Shown in pieces: positions 1 through 8,550 of a DNA stretch of 64,000 nucleotides (position 1 is its first letter; every line of letters begins with the position of its first letter). The notes below the pieces were generated by a model. The model saw only the letters and a list, made by a program, of their open reading frames with translations, was not told the DNA's origin and searched no databases. The stretch is from Actinomycetes bacterium. Lineage in GTDB: Bacteria; Actinomycetota; Thermoleophilia; BMS3ABIN01. A program made the position numbers and the translations under genes. The stretch is taken from contig JAJYXB010000013.1 of the NCBI GenBank assembly GCA_021791195.1, positions 1 to 64,000 of the forward strand, written 5' to 3'.

Positions 1-81
1 CGCTACCTGAACATGGAAGAGCTATTTGATAACGAGGCGGAGAATGGTATTCCTGCCCGTGGACTGATCGCCGTAAACTGA
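1..81 (+). CDS. 3' end of an unidentified gene (truncated by window edge)
   Basis: Frame 1 is open from the first base and ends at TGA (79-81). The last 26 residues include MEELFDNE and end GIPARGLIAVN. No start is in the window, so only the C-terminus is visible and I do not recognise the family. The sequence after the stop is AT-richer and holds no clear continuation of an operon. It could be a real gene end or a chance open frame. Confidence 0.3.
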   Translation, partial: RYLNMEELFDNEAENGIPARGLIAVN

Positions 82-165
82 GATTCTTGGAGATGAGAGG
101 AATTTACAGAAGATTTTGGACTTGACCCGTTATTTGCATAGTCGCTGCCTCCAAGGAGTATTAGT

Positions 166-258
166 ATGCATACTTTGAGACAATTGAACTGGCTGAAGGC
201 AAAAATAAACAACCGTAGACATACAAATGGAAGAATTGCGCTCCAAATCCTTCCGTGA
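166..258 (+). CDS. Possible 30-residue basic peptide
   Basis: A short frame starts MHTLRQLNWLKAK and ends LQILP. It is preceded by AAGGAG at 7-nt spacing, a good ribosome binding site. The peptide is rich in Arg and Lys and has no recognised family. The ribosome site is the only support. It overlaps another short frame at 227-394 in a different reading frame, and at most one is likely to be translated. Confidence 0.15.
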   Translation: MHTLRQLNWLKAKINNRRHTNGRIALQILP

Positions 259-394
259 ATATAAGGGGAAAAGGCGCGCGGTGCAGTTTGATTTTAGGAT
301 GAATCTTCTGACTATTTCGGTAGGTTCCAACCAGCATCTCCTCAAAAAGAGAAATTATTTCAGTTTCCTACCAACAGCCAACAATTCCAGGTGA
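227..394 (+). CDS. Possible 55-residue protein
   Basis: The frame begins MEELRSKSFREYKGK and ends PTANNSR. It has no clear ribosome binding site and no recognised family. It is basic at the start (REYKGKRR), which could suggest nucleic-acid binding. It may equally be a remnant or a chance frame in AT-rich DNA. Confidence 0.15.
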   Translation: MEELRSKSFREYKGKRRAVQFDFRMNLLTISVGSNQHLLKKRNYFSFLPTANNSR

Positions 395-492
395 TTCTTG
401 GATATTGGAATAATATTAATCATAGGCACCCTATTTAGTCAATAAGACTCTTTTAACTTATGTTAAGGGAGCCTCTGATTAACCCTCCGCCA

Positions 493-513
493 GCTATTCT
501 ATGATAGAATAGC
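493..513. repeat. Perfect 9-bp palindrome with 3-nt spacer
   Basis: GCTATTCTA and TAGAATAGC flank TGA. There is no T tract, so it is not an obvious terminator. The symmetry suits a dimeric regulator operator, but no adjacent gene supports that. Confidence 0.4.
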
Positions 514-631
514 GAAAAGTCAACCAGCAGGATTTCCTTGAAACAGCCCAGTTTCGCCAGCCTGGCTTATGAGAACAAGAAGAAGCAGACTAGGAAAGAA
601 AAACTCTTAAACGAAACTGCTCATCCTACTA

Positions 632-657
632 TTGATTCCTGCATAACTAATGTCCTA
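632..657 (+). repeat. Left terminal inverted repeat of the IS630 element
   Basis: TTGATTCCTGCATAA followed by CTAATGTCCTA. It differs from the reverse complement of the right end at two positions only. Confidence 0.92.
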
Positions 658-701
658 TAATATCCGGGCAGAAGGCTACCCAACTTTAAGGGAGGTGGCC
701 C

Positions 702-1727
702 ATGAGGCCATTTGGAAGCCCGGAGCAACTTCAGCGCCGCCGCTTAAGAGCTATCCAGCTGCTGGACTCGGGCGTGCGGCCAGTGGAAGTGGCCCGCAAC
801 GTGGGGGCCGACCGCCGCAGCGTGAGGCGATGGCAGGCGGCCTACCGCAGGGAAGGGGAGGAGGCGCTTTTGGCAAAGCCAGCCTCCGGCAGACCGCCCA
901 AGCTCACCGGGGCCGAGCTTGACACTCTCAGAGAGATGTTGCTAGAAGGGGCACAGGAGCAGGGATACCCCACGGATCTTTGGACCTGCCGGCGTGTGGC
1001 TCATCTGATAAAAAAGCGTTTCGGTGTCACCTACCATCCCGACCACATCGGCCGGCTGCTTCGCTCCCTCGGTTTTAGCCCTCAGAAGCCTCAGCGTCGC
1101 GCGGTTGAAAGAAACGAAGAAGAGATCCAGCGCTGGGTGGCCGAGGACTGGCCCCGCATTAAAAAAACGGCGCGGCGTAAAGCCTGGCTGGTGTTTATCG
1201 ACGAAAGCGGTCTATTGATGGCGCCGCTGGTTAGGCGTACCTGGAGCCTTAAGGGACAGACGCCGGTGTTTTTGCAGCGCGCCCACTTTCACAAAAAGGT
1301 CTCGGCCATCGCCGCTCTTTGTGTTTCGCCGGACAAGCAAAACGTGCGGCTTTACTTTCGTCTTCAACCCGGAGAAAGCATCGGTGCCGATCTGGTCTTG
1401 TGCTTCATTAAGGAGCTTGACCGGCAGCTGGACGATCCGGCGGTTCTGGTCTGGGATCGCCTCACCGCTCACCGGGCCAAAGTCGTCAAAGAGTTTATGG
1501 GCGCCAGTCTCCGCCTTGATAACTTCTTCCTGCCGCCCTACACTTCGGAACTTAATCCCGTTGAATATCTCTGGTCGTATCTGAAAACCAACAGCCTGGC
1601 GAACTTTGCCGCCTTCGAACTTAACGTGCTGGCTGACGCCACCAGAAAAAGCGGCCGCTCATTACAACGAAAAGAATATCTGCTTCGCTCCCTTTATAAA
1701 TCACAGTCCTCTTTCTTTACGCCTTAA
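702..1727 (+). CDS. IS630-family DDE transposase
   Basis: This 341-residue protein would cut and join the IS ends at TA targets. Residues about 10-65 form a helix-turn-helix domain (HTH_29 type), followed by a second winged-helix region to about 125. The DDE catalytic domain starts at about 160. D167 lies in VFIDESG, D252 in LVWDRLTAHR and E288 in LNPVEYLW, with a D-to-E spacing of about 35 as in this family. The ATG at 702 follows GGGAGGTGG. The frame is unbroken and the length is normal, so the enzyme looks functional. It is the only gene inside the inverted repeats. Confidence 0.95.
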   Translation: MRPFGSPEQLQRRRLRAIQLLDSGVRPVEVARNVGADRRSVRRWQAAYRREGEEALLAKPASGRPPKLTGAELDTLREMLLEGAQEQGYPTDLWTCRRVAHLIKKRFGVTYHPDHIGRLLRSLGFSPQKPQRRAVERNEEEIQRWVAEDWPRIKKTARRKAWLVFIDESGLLMAPLVRRTWSLKGQTPVFLQRAHFHKKVSAIAALCVSPDKQNVRLYFRLQPGESIGADLVLCFIKELDRQLDDPAVLVWDRLTAHRAKVVKEFMGASLRLDNFFLPPYTSELNPVEYLWSYLKTNSLANFAAFELNVLADATRKSGRSLQRKEYLLRSLYKSQSSFFTP

Positions 1728-1728
1728 G

Positions 1729-1754
1729 TAGGACTTTACTTATGCAGGAATCAA
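1729..1754 (-). repeat. Right terminal inverted repeat of the IS630 element
   Basis: Read on the minus strand it is TTGATTCCTGCATAA then GTAAAGTCCTA. It begins two bases after the transposase stop codon and abuts TA at 1755-1756. Confidence 0.92.
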
Positions 1755-1778
1755 TAATTGAATCGAAAAACTGACCAT

Positions 1779-2921
1779 TCAACTATTATAGTTACGACGG
1801 GCCAGCCGGGCGACCCGCGTCACCGCGCCCATGCCCAGCAGCCCCGCGGCCGCGGCGACCGCGATCAGTGAGCCGCGGCTCCGGCCCTGGTTTTCCAGCC
1901 CGGCTCCTGGCGGCAGGTACGTCTGCTGCAGCTGCCCCCATTTCGTCTCCGCCATGTCGTAAACACGCGGCCGGCCGATGAACGGATACCAGAAATAATC
2001 AAGGTAGAGCCGGGAGGCGGCCTCGGGCCAGGACCGGCCCGCCTGTCCGCCCCGGAACTGGAAATCGACGCCGTTGATATCCTCGCCGGCGATCTCGATG
2101 CTGTCGACATCGGCGCATCCCAGCCCCCGCTCGTGCGCCAGCCGGAGGTATCTGATCTTCATGGGATCGAAGCCCATCATCCTGGCCGCCACGGCATCGA
2201 TCGCCACCTGGTCGGCGCTGGCCAGGATGTAATCCTTTTCATAAGGCATCATCGCCCGCGGACCGTTGCCATCGCCGCAGATGGTGCCGTCCATCACCGC
2301 GAACAGCCCGCCATGGATCTCTTTCTGCAGCGTCAGCAGATCGACGAGGATCTCGTGGATGTCGCCCTGGCTCCGGCGGCGGTCCCCTGCGGGCGGGCCG
2401 GCGGCGGCGTTCATCATCGCGCCCGCGACGCCGGCGCCCGCGTCCGTCTTCATCGTCGGCAAATGGATGATGCCGGCGCTGAGGAAAACATCAGGGACAG
2501 GGATGCCGTCATCGCCGAACATTTTGTCAAGCACAAGCATTTCGCCCCGGGGCTTGTGACTGATCCAGTTCACCGGCGGCTCGTACAGGCGCGTGAACTC
2601 AAAACCCTGGCGCTCGGCGGCGCTGGCAAGTCCGTTGTTGACCTCGCCCACGCGGTCGCGGAAGGTGCCGGAGCGGTTCTGCGCCAGCACCAGCGACTCC
2701 CGGGGATAACCGTCGGCCAGCAGCGCCTGGATGACGCCTTCCAGCTGCCAGGGCGTCGTGGAACAAGCCGGATACCAGACATCCCAGGAAAGGCCGACCT
2801 GGAGGACGACCTTCTGGTCCTGTGGCAGGACATCCTGATAACCGGCCATCCGCATCAGCCGGCCATAGTCTTCCATGACCGTTTCCGGGGATGTTTTCAG
2901 GACGGCGAGCTTCGATTTCAT
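1779..2921 (-). CDS. DUF362 family protein with C-terminal membrane anchor
   Basis: This 380-residue protein belongs to the DUF362 family. It carries IIHLPTMKTDAG, VMDGTICGDGNGPR and LASADQVAIDAVAARMMG in the family order. DUF362 proteins often occur with ferredoxin-like domains and their biochemical role is not settled. Here no 4Fe-4S cysteine motif is present. The C-terminus has a hydrophobic segment (about residues 350-368) followed by basic residues, which suggests a membrane anchor. It starts with ATG 31 nt after the recN stop and is probably the last gene of that transcript. The IS element sits just past its stop without truncating it: the end RRNYNS is followed by TGA. Confidence 0.8.
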   Translation of the reverse strand: MKSKLAVLKTSPETVMEDYGRLMRMAGYQDVLPQDQKVVLQVGLSWDVWYPACSTTPWQLEGVIQALLADGYPRESLVLAQNRSGTFRDRVGEVNNGLASAAERQGFEFTRLYEPPVNWISHKPRGEMLVLDKMFGDDGIPVPDVFLSAGIIHLPTMKTDAGAGVAGAMMNAAAGPPAGDRRRSQGDIHEILVDLLTLQKEIHGGLFAVMDGTICGDGNGPRAMMPYEKDYILASADQVAIDAVAARMMGFDPMKIRYLRLAHERGLGCADVDSIEIAGEDINGVDFQFRGGQAGRSWPEAASRLYLDYFWYPFIGRPRVYDMAETKWGQLQQTYLPPGAGLENQGRSRGSLIAVAAAAGLLGMGAVTRVARLARRNYNS

Positions 2922-2952
2922 CGGCTGGTTCCTTCCCGTGCTGAGAATTTGA

Positions 2953-4677
2953 TCAATTTCTGGCCGCCGATCTTCTGACCAGGTCGGCAGCGTGCGCGCG
3001 CGCTTTTTTGTCCTCCGGCCGGGATCCCATCATCCGGCACAGCTCGTCGATGATGCCGTCCCCTGCCAGCAGTTCGACTTCGGTGACGGTCTCATCCCCG
3101 GTGACCGCCTTGGTGACCGCGAAATGAGCGTCCGCGAAACAGGCGATCTGCGGCAGATGCGTGATGCAGATTATCTGTGAACCCGCCGCCAGTCCACGCA
3201 GCTTCGCGCCCACCGCCGCCCCGGTCTCGCCGCCGATGCCGGCGTCGATCTCGTCGAAAACAAGCGTTGCCGCCTCGGGCGCCGGAGAAGCGCTTTTGAT
3301 GGCCAGCATGATCCGTGATAGCTCCCCGCCTGAAGCCGTTTCCTTTACCGGCGAGGCAGGCATGCCCGGATTGAGGCGCACGTAGAACTCGACGGCGTCG
3401 GCACCGCGAGACCCGAGCGCCGGTTGCGGCCCGGCTGCCTGACCGCCCCGCCCGGAAGCGCCCGCATCGCCGAGCAGTGACAGCCTCGCTTCGAGGACGG
3501 CGTGCCTGAAGGAAAGATCGGCCATCTGGATGGTTGCCGCTTCCGCGAGGCTGGCGGCCGCTTCGCGGCGCATGCCGGTAAGTTTTCCGGCCAGGTCGCG
3601 CGCCTCGGCTTCAACCTGCCCGAGTTCGCCGGCCAGCGCATCCCGGTCGCCGGCGGCACTGTCAAGCAAAGCCAGCTGCGCGGAGGCGCCCGCGGCAAAA
3701 TCGATCACATCCGCCAGCGAACCGCCATACTTGCGCTTCAGCTGCTCCAGCAAATCGAGCCTCTCCTCGACGGCTGCCAGCCGCTGCGGATCCATCTCCA
3801 CGGATTCCGAGTAATCCCGCGCCGACCGTCCGGCTTCTTCCAGCTCATAAATGCATTCAAATAATTTTCCCGAGATCCCGTCAAGTTCATCGTCGATGCC
3901 CGCCGCTTGCCGCAGTTTTGACCCGCAATCTGACAGATGGTCAATCAGGCTCTCCCCGTCTCCGCTGGTGCCGAGCAAGGCCGCCAGCGCCGCTGTTGAC
4001 TCCCTCAGCTGGTCCGCCTGCAGCAGCCGCGCGCGCTCGCGCGCCAGCTCGTCATCTTCCCCCGCAACCGGCGCCGCCGCCTCGATCTCGGCGATCTGGA
4101 ACCGGAGCAGTTCCGCCTCGCGCCGGCGCGCCTCGGATTCGGCGCCCAGTTCCTCCAGGCGCGCGAGCAGCGCGACGCGGCGCTGGTAAAGCAGGCAGTA
4201 TTCATCCCGCAGCCGGAGCAGGCGATCTCCGCCGTAGCTGTCAAGGATCTCCAGCTGGTGCGAGGCCATCATCAGCCGCTGCTGCTCATGCTGGGCGGAG
4301 AACTTCAGACAGCGTCCGGCAAGGCGGCCCAGGACGGCCAGACTGACGGCATGACCGGCGACGAAAGCGCGGCTGCGGCCGTCGCGCGCGAGGCGGCGGC
4401 GGACGATCAGTTTACCTCCGTCAGGAACATCCACCTCGCCGTCCAGGTCGGCGAAGAAATCATCCGGCAGGGAGAATACCGCTTCGACGGAGGCTTCCGC
4501 GGCGCCGGGCCGGATCAGGCCGGTGCCCGCCCTGCCGCCCAGGAGCAGCAGGATCGCGCTGGCGAGGATGGTTTTGCCGGCGCCGGTCTCCCCGGAGATC
4601 ACGTTCAGTCCGGGCGCCAGCTTCAGGCGCGCGCTCTCGATCACCGCGAGGTTCTCGATGTTGAGTTCCACCAGCAT
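2953..4677 (-). CDS. recN: DNA repair ATPase RecN
   Basis: RecN is an SMC-like ATPase that acts on double-strand breaks during recombinational repair. The 574-residue length matches the family. The N-terminal half has Walker A GETGAGKT at 29-36 in the typical context GLNVISGETGAGKT. Central residues (about 150-400) are coiled-coil. The C-terminus has the ABC signature SGGELSR (449-455), Walker B FDEID (474-478) and CITHLPQIA. A Gly/Ala-rich insertion (about 403-425) sits where relatives have a short loop. It lies downstream of nadK, separated by 12 nt. In Bacillus argR lies in this position; here argR is absent and nadK directly precedes recN. Confidence 0.95.
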   Translation of the reverse strand: MLVELNIENLAVIESARLKLAPGLNVISGETGAGKTILASAILLLLGGRAGTGLIRPGAAEASVEAVFSLPDDFFADLDGEVDVPDGGKLIVRRRLARDGRSRAFVAGHAVSLAVLGRLAGRCLKFSAQHEQQRLMMASHQLEILDSYGGDRLLRLRDEYCLLYQRRVALLARLEELGAESEARRREAELLRFQIAEIEAAAPVAGEDDELARERARLLQADQLRESTAALAALLGTSGDGESLIDHLSDCGSKLRQAAGIDDELDGISGKLFECIYELEEAGRSARDYSESVEMDPQRLAAVEERLDLLEQLKRKYGGSLADVIDFAAGASAQLALLDSAAGDRDALAGELGQVEAEARDLAGKLTGMRREAAASLAEAATIQMADLSFRHAVLEARLSLLGDAGASGRGGQAAGPQPALGSRGADAVEFYVRLNPGMPASPVKETASGGELSRIMLAIKSASPAPEAATLVFDEIDAGIGGETGAAVGAKLRGLAAGSQIICITHLPQIACFADAHFAVTKAVTGDETVTEVELLAGDGIIDELCRMMGSRPEDKKARAHAADLVRRSAARN

Positions 4678-4689
4678 GAACCGGTACCC

Positions 4690-5547
4690 CTATGCGGAGG
4701 GATGGATGAACTTGTCCCGCAGGCGGCGGTGAAAATCCGAACCCGGGACCTGGACCAGCCGTGCTTTCCGGGAGGAGATGGCAACCGACAGACCTTCGCC
4801 CGCCGGAAGTTGCGAGCTGCTGCGGCCGTCGACGCAGATCTCGACGGCGGCGCTGTGCGACTCGTTGACGATCGTCAGCCGCTGCTCCGGACCCATCACC
4901 AGCGGCCGGAAGCGCAGCGTGTGCGGCGCCACGGCCGAGAGGATGAATGCCGCCAGGCCCAGCGACAGGAGCGGCCCGCCGTTGGAAAGGTTGTAGGCAG
5001 TCGATCCGGCCGGCGTAGAGACCACCATGCCATCGCAGGAGATGGTGTCCATCTGCACGCCGTCGACCGCATACCCCAGCCGCACTACCGATCCGGCTAC
5101 CGGCTTGTGTATGACCACATCGTTGACTGCCAGGTTGCAGGCGCCGTGATGCTCAAGCTCCAGCAGGCTCAGCTCCATCAGGTTGAAGCTCCCTTCCAGC
5201 ACCTGCTTCAGCCGGTCGGGAACATCAGCGGGCGACAGCGCGGAGAGAAACCCCACGCGGCCGAAATTAACGCCCAGCACAGGCGTGCTCATATCGCGGT
5301 AATGGCTGAAAGCGCGCAGGATGGTGCCGTCCCCGCCGAGCGCCAGGCAGAAGTCGACCGGCTCATCCGCGAGCGCAGGGACGATCGTGGCCAGCCCGGA
5401 TTCCCGGGAGATCGCGGATTTTTCCGCCTCCCGCTCGGGAATGACAGCTTCGATGGAGAGCTCCCGGCAGAGCCGGAGGATTTGCATAAAAGCCGCGTTT
5501 GTTGCTTCGATGCGGCGATGAGTGATGACTGCGATTTTCTTGACCAG
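4690..5547 (-). CDS. nadK: NAD kinase, probable CTG start
   Basis: NadK phosphorylates NAD to NADP. The GGDGTILR motif, GVNFGRVGFLS and STPAGSTAYNLSNGGP are diagnostic. The first ATG in frame (5487) would remove the first beta strand. The upstream frame reads LVKKIAVITHRRIEATNAAF, which matches the usual NadK start. The only plausible initiation codon there is CTG at 5547, preceded by AAGGAG at 6-nt spacing, and an in-frame TAA lies further upstream. I therefore call a 285-residue protein with a rare CTG start. It lies between tlyA and recN, as in many Gram-positive bacteria. Confidence 0.92.
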   Translation of the reverse strand: MVKKIAVITHRRIEATNAAFMQILRLCRELSIEAVIPEREAEKSAISRESGLATIVPALADEPVDFCLALGGDGTILRAFSHYRDMSTPVLGVNFGRVGFLSALSPADVPDRLKQVLEGSFNLMELSLLELEHHGACNLAVNDVVIHKPVAGSVVRLGYAVDGVQMDTISCDGMVVSTPAGSTAYNLSNGGPLLSLGLAAFILSAVAPHTLRFRPLVMGPEQRLTIVNESHSAAVEICVDGRSSSQLPAGEGLSVAISSRKARLVQVPGSDFHRRLRDKFIHPSA

Positions 5548-5637
5548 CTGTTTCTCCTTGAGATCAGCGGGCTGTTATCCGGCCTGTTTACTGTTGATGA
5601 CCTGCCGGGACCGGGCATGCGCCGCGGTACCTGCCGG

Positions 5638-6552
5638 TCAGAGCCTCTGCCGGCCGAAAAGATGGCCGCCGTGCGCCTGAAGCACCCTGTCGACGACTTC
5701 GTCGATAACCTGGTCCTTGTCGATCTCGGGGTAGGAGCCGGCTCCGGTCATGGCCTCCAGCGGACCGGCGTCGCGCAGGTGCATCAGGTACTCGACGTTG
5801 CCTTTGGGCCCCCTGACCGGAGATTCGACCAGGCCGCGCACGCTCAGGCCCAGGCGCCGGACATGGTCCCAGAGGCTTTGCAGCACTTCGCGGTGCACCG
5901 CCGGATCGCGGACGACGCCGCCCTTGCCGACCTTCTGCCGCCCCGCCTCGAACTGCGGCTTGACCAGGGCGACGATATCGTATCCCGGTGACAGACATTT
6001 TATCACAGCGGGCAGGACTTTCTTCAGGGAGATGAAGGAGAGGTCAAGCGCCGCCAGCGCCGCCGGCTCCGGCAGATCCTCGCACTTGAGAAAGCGGATG
6101 TTGTAGCGCTCGATGACGGTCACGCGCGGGTCCTGGCGCAGGCCCCAGTCCAGCTGCCCATAGCCGACATCCACGGCGATCACCCGCGCCGCGCCGTTCT
6201 GCAGCAGGCAGTCAGTGAAGCCGCCGGTGGAGGCGCCTGAGTCGAGCGCTGTCTTGCCGGCCGCGTCGAGATCGAAGGCCTCAAACGCACGCTCCAGCTT
6301 GTAGCCGCCGCGGGATACGTAAACGGGATCCTCGACCACCTCGACCTGGACGTCGGCCGCCACCTGGCGGCCGGCCTTGTGCTCCGCACTGCCCTCGACC
6401 AGCACCAGTCCGGCGAGGATGGCCGCTCCCGCCTGGGAGCGCGTCGAAAACATGCCCCGCTCGACGAGGATAGTGTCGAGCCGGTGTCTGGGCTTCTTGA
6501 GCGGGCGCCGCGGCGGCGTCACGCGGCCCGGTTTTGGCGGTTTTTTCTTCAA
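5638..6552 (-). CDS. tlyA: TlyA family rRNA 2'-O-methyltransferase
   Basis: TlyA proteins methylate ribose positions in 16S and 23S rRNA. An S4 RNA-binding domain (HRLDTILVERGMF onward) precedes an FtsJ-like Rossmann methyltransferase domain with LDSGASTGGFTD for SAM binding. Catalytic-type residues lie in SRGGYKLERAF, DLSFISL, LVKPQFEAG and PKGNVEYL. I chose the TTG at 6552, three nt after a GGGAGGGGGAGG run and just past the dxs stop. The longer open frame to 6651 would overlap dxs. The product is 304 residues, about 30 longer than usual, because of a basic Lys/Pro/Arg N-terminal extension. Confidence 0.92.
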   Translation of the reverse strand: MKKKPPKPGRVTPPRRPLKKPRHRLDTILVERGMFSTRSQAGAAILAGLVLVEGSAEHKAGRQVAADVQVEVVEDPVYVSRGGYKLERAFEAFDLDAAGKTALDSGASTGGFTDCLLQNGAARVIAVDVGYGQLDWGLRQDPRVTVIERYNIRFLKCEDLPEPAALAALDLSFISLKKVLPAVIKCLSPGYDIVALVKPQFEAGRQKVGKGGVVRDPAVHREVLQSLWDHVRRLGLSVRGLVESPVRGPKGNVEYLMHLRDAGPLEAMTGAGSYPEIDKDQVIDEVVDRVLQAHGGHLFGRQRL

Positions 6553-6580
6553 GACCCTCCCCCTCCCGGCCGGTTTGCCC

Positions 6581-8548
6581 TTATTCTTCCCCCGATGCCT
6601 TGCGCCGCTCCGCGGGTATGATCTTCTCTCCCAGCAGCTTCCCGGCCACAAAACCCGCCACCGCTTCCGGCGACAGGCCAGCTTCCTTCAGCAACTGGTT
6701 GCGGTTGCCGTGAGGGATGAACCGGTCCGGCAGCGCGAAACGGCGTACCGGGCGCGACTCCTCGGCGAACAGATCCGTCACCGCCGAACCAAAACCGCCG
6801 GTGATGGTCCCTTCTTCCACGGTCACAACCAGCTCGTGTTCCGCCGCCAGACTACGGATAAGCTCCTCATCAAGTGGCTTGACGAAGCGGGCGTTGACCA
6901 CCGTCGGCCGCAGTCCATGCCGCTCCACCAGCAAACGGGCCGCGCGCCGGCAGATGCCCACGCCGGTGCCGATGCCCAGCAGCAGCGCACCCTCGCCGCG
7001 GTCGATAATATCCGCCTTCCCCAGCGGCAGCTCCTGGAAACTCTCCGGCATGGGAACCCCGCGTCCCGGCGCTCTCGGGTAGCGGACCGCCACCGGCCGG
7101 CCGAGTCTCAGCGCCGTGTAAATCATGTGCTGCAGCTCCGCCTCATCCGCCGGCGCCATCACTGTCATGCCCGGCACCAGCCGCAGGTACGCCATGTCGA
7201 AACAGCCGTGATGCGTGGGGCCGTCGTCGCCAACCAGGCCGGCGCGGTCCAGCGCAATAACCACCGGCAGCTCCTGCAGGCCCACATCCTGCACCAGCTG
7301 GTCGAACGAGCGCTGCAGAAAAGTCGAATATATCGCCACCACGGGCTTCATGCCGCCGATAGCGAGGCCGGCCGCGAAAGTAACCGCATGCTCTTCGGCG
7401 ATGCCGACGTCGAAGAACCGTTCCGGGAACTCGCTCTCGAAATGACTCAGGCCAGTGCCGCTCGCCATGGCGGCGGTGATGGCGGCGACGCGCTCGTCTG
7501 TGCGGGCCACGCGCGCCAGGCCGCGGCCAAAAGCTTCCGTGTAGGTAATCGGACCGGGTTTCTTGATCGCCTCACCGGTGCTGACGGTGAACGGCGCGAT
7601 GCCGTGGAAAGCGTCCGGACGCGCCTCAGCCGGCTCATAGCCTTTGCCCTTGGTCGTCTTGATATGGATGAGCACCGGACGCTCGATCTCGATCGCGGCG
7701 CGGATGCTGCGCCTGAGCGCCTTGATGTCATGACCGTCGATGATGCCGACGTAAGCAAAACCCAGCTCCTCGAACAGCATCCCGGGCACGAGTAAGGCCT
7801 TCATGCTTTCCTTCAGCGACCGCATGCCGCCGCGGATGCCGGGAATGCGGTCGATGCCATGCTCCAGCTCTTCGCGCAGTTTTGAAAGGGTCGGGTCGAG
7901 CCTGAGCCGGTTCAGGTACTGCGAGATGGCGCCCACATTGGGCCGGATCGACATCTCGTTGTCGTTGAGGATGACGATCAGCGGCGTGCGCAGATGCCCG
8001 GCCTGGTTAAGCGCCTCGTAGGCGATGCCACCGGTCAGCGCGCCGTCGCCGATGACGCAGGCGACACGGCCGCTCCCGGCGTCTGCCGCCACCTTCGCCG
8101 GTTCATCCGCGCCGGCGCCCTCTTCCCCGGCGCCTTCGCCGCTGCCGGTAGCGATTCTGATCGCTTCGGTGATGCCGACCCCGTAACTGATGGAAGTGGA
8201 GCTGTGGCCCGTGCCGACAATGTCATGCTCCGACTCGGCCGGGCTGGGAAAGCCCGAGAGCCCCCCGTGCTGGCGGATGGTGTGAAAGCGGTCGCGCCGG
8301 CCGGTGATGATCTTGTGCGCGTAACACTGATGGCCTACGTCCCAGATGATCTTGTCATGAGGACTGCTGAGGACACTGTGCAGCGCGATGGTGAGCTCGA
8401 CGACGCCGAGGCTGGGCGCCAGGTGCCCGCCGACTTTGGATACGGTGTCGATCATGAAGCCGCGGATCTCTTCAGCGAGAACCTGGAGTTCGCGGTCGTT
8501 GAATCGCCTGAGGTCAGAAGGGGAATTGATTTGCTCGAGAAGTGACAA
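6581..8548 (-). CDS. dxs: 1-deoxy-D-xylulose-5-phosphate synthase
   Basis: Dxs joins pyruvate and glyceraldehyde 3-phosphate using thiamine diphosphate, the first step of the MEP isoprenoid pathway. The 655-residue protein has HGGLSGFPSPAESEHD, the TPP motif GDGALTGG (about 167-174) with NDNEMSI, and DVGIAEEHAVTFAAGLA with the catalytic Glu. The start is TTG at 8548, two nt after the ispA stop, so the genes are translationally linked. Residues about 135-160 are a Gly/Glu/Ala-rich insertion (GSGEGAGEEGAG) not usual in Dxs. Pairing with ispA downstream of nusB is a common arrangement. Confidence 0.96.
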   Translation of the reverse strand: MSLLEQINSPSDLRRFNDRELQVLAEEIRGFMIDTVSKVGGHLAPSLGVVELTIALHSVLSSPHDKIIWDVGHQCYAHKIITGRRDRFHTIRQHGGLSGFPSPAESEHDIVGTGHSSTSISYGVGITEAIRIATGSGEGAGEEGAGADEPAKVAADAGSGRVACVIGDGALTGGIAYEALNQAGHLRTPLIVILNDNEMSIRPNVGAISQYLNRLRLDPTLSKLREELEHGIDRIPGIRGGMRSLKESMKALLVPGMLFEELGFAYVGIIDGHDIKALRRSIRAAIEIERPVLIHIKTTKGKGYEPAEARPDAFHGIAPFTVSTGEAIKKPGPITYTEAFGRGLARVARTDERVAAITAAMASGTGLSHFESEFPERFFDVGIAEEHAVTFAAGLAIGGMKPVVAIYSTFLQRSFDQLVQDVGLQELPVVIALDRAGLVGDDGPTHHGCFDMAYLRLVPGMTVMAPADEAELQHMIYTALRLGRPVAVRYPRAPGRGVPMPESFQELPLGKADIIDRGEGALLLGIGTGVGICRRAARLLVERHGLRPTVVNARFVKPLDEELIRSLAAEHELVVTVEEGTITGGFGSAVTDLFAEESRPVRRFALPDRFIPHGNRNQLLKEAGLSPEAVAGFVAGKLLGEKIIPAERRKASGEE

Positions 8549-8550
8549 CG

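Larger units (their letters stand above)
82..631. other. AT-rich stretch without a confident gene
   Basis: This is about 550 bases between the gene end at 81 and the insertion sequence. It is clearly AT-richer than the housekeeping genes that follow. It holds two short open frames (166-258 and 227-394), a perfect palindrome at 493-513 and a weak stem near 449-468 (TTAAC/GTTAA). I see no recognisable coding or RNA family. It may be foreign or decayed DNA next to the IS element. Confidence 0.5.
632..1754 (+). mobile_element. Complete IS630-family insertion sequence
   Basis: The element is 1,123 bp. Its 26-bp ends (632-657 and 1729-1754) are inverted repeats matching at 24 of 26 positions and beginning TTGATTCCTGCATAA. 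The dinucleotide TA sits on both sides (630-631 and 1755-1756), as expected for the TA target duplication of IS630/Tc1 elements. One intact transposase gene fills the interior. Good conservation of both ends and an unbroken frame suggest recent insertion and possible activity. It lies 24 bp beyond the stop of the DUF362 gene and breaks no recognisable gene. Confidence 0.93.

Noticed and set aside
4258-5991. 577-residue plus-strand open frame across recN and nadK
   Set aside because: It is antisense to two well-conserved genes, has His/Gln/Arg-rich low-information sequence and no family motif. High GC creates long antisense frames throughout this window.
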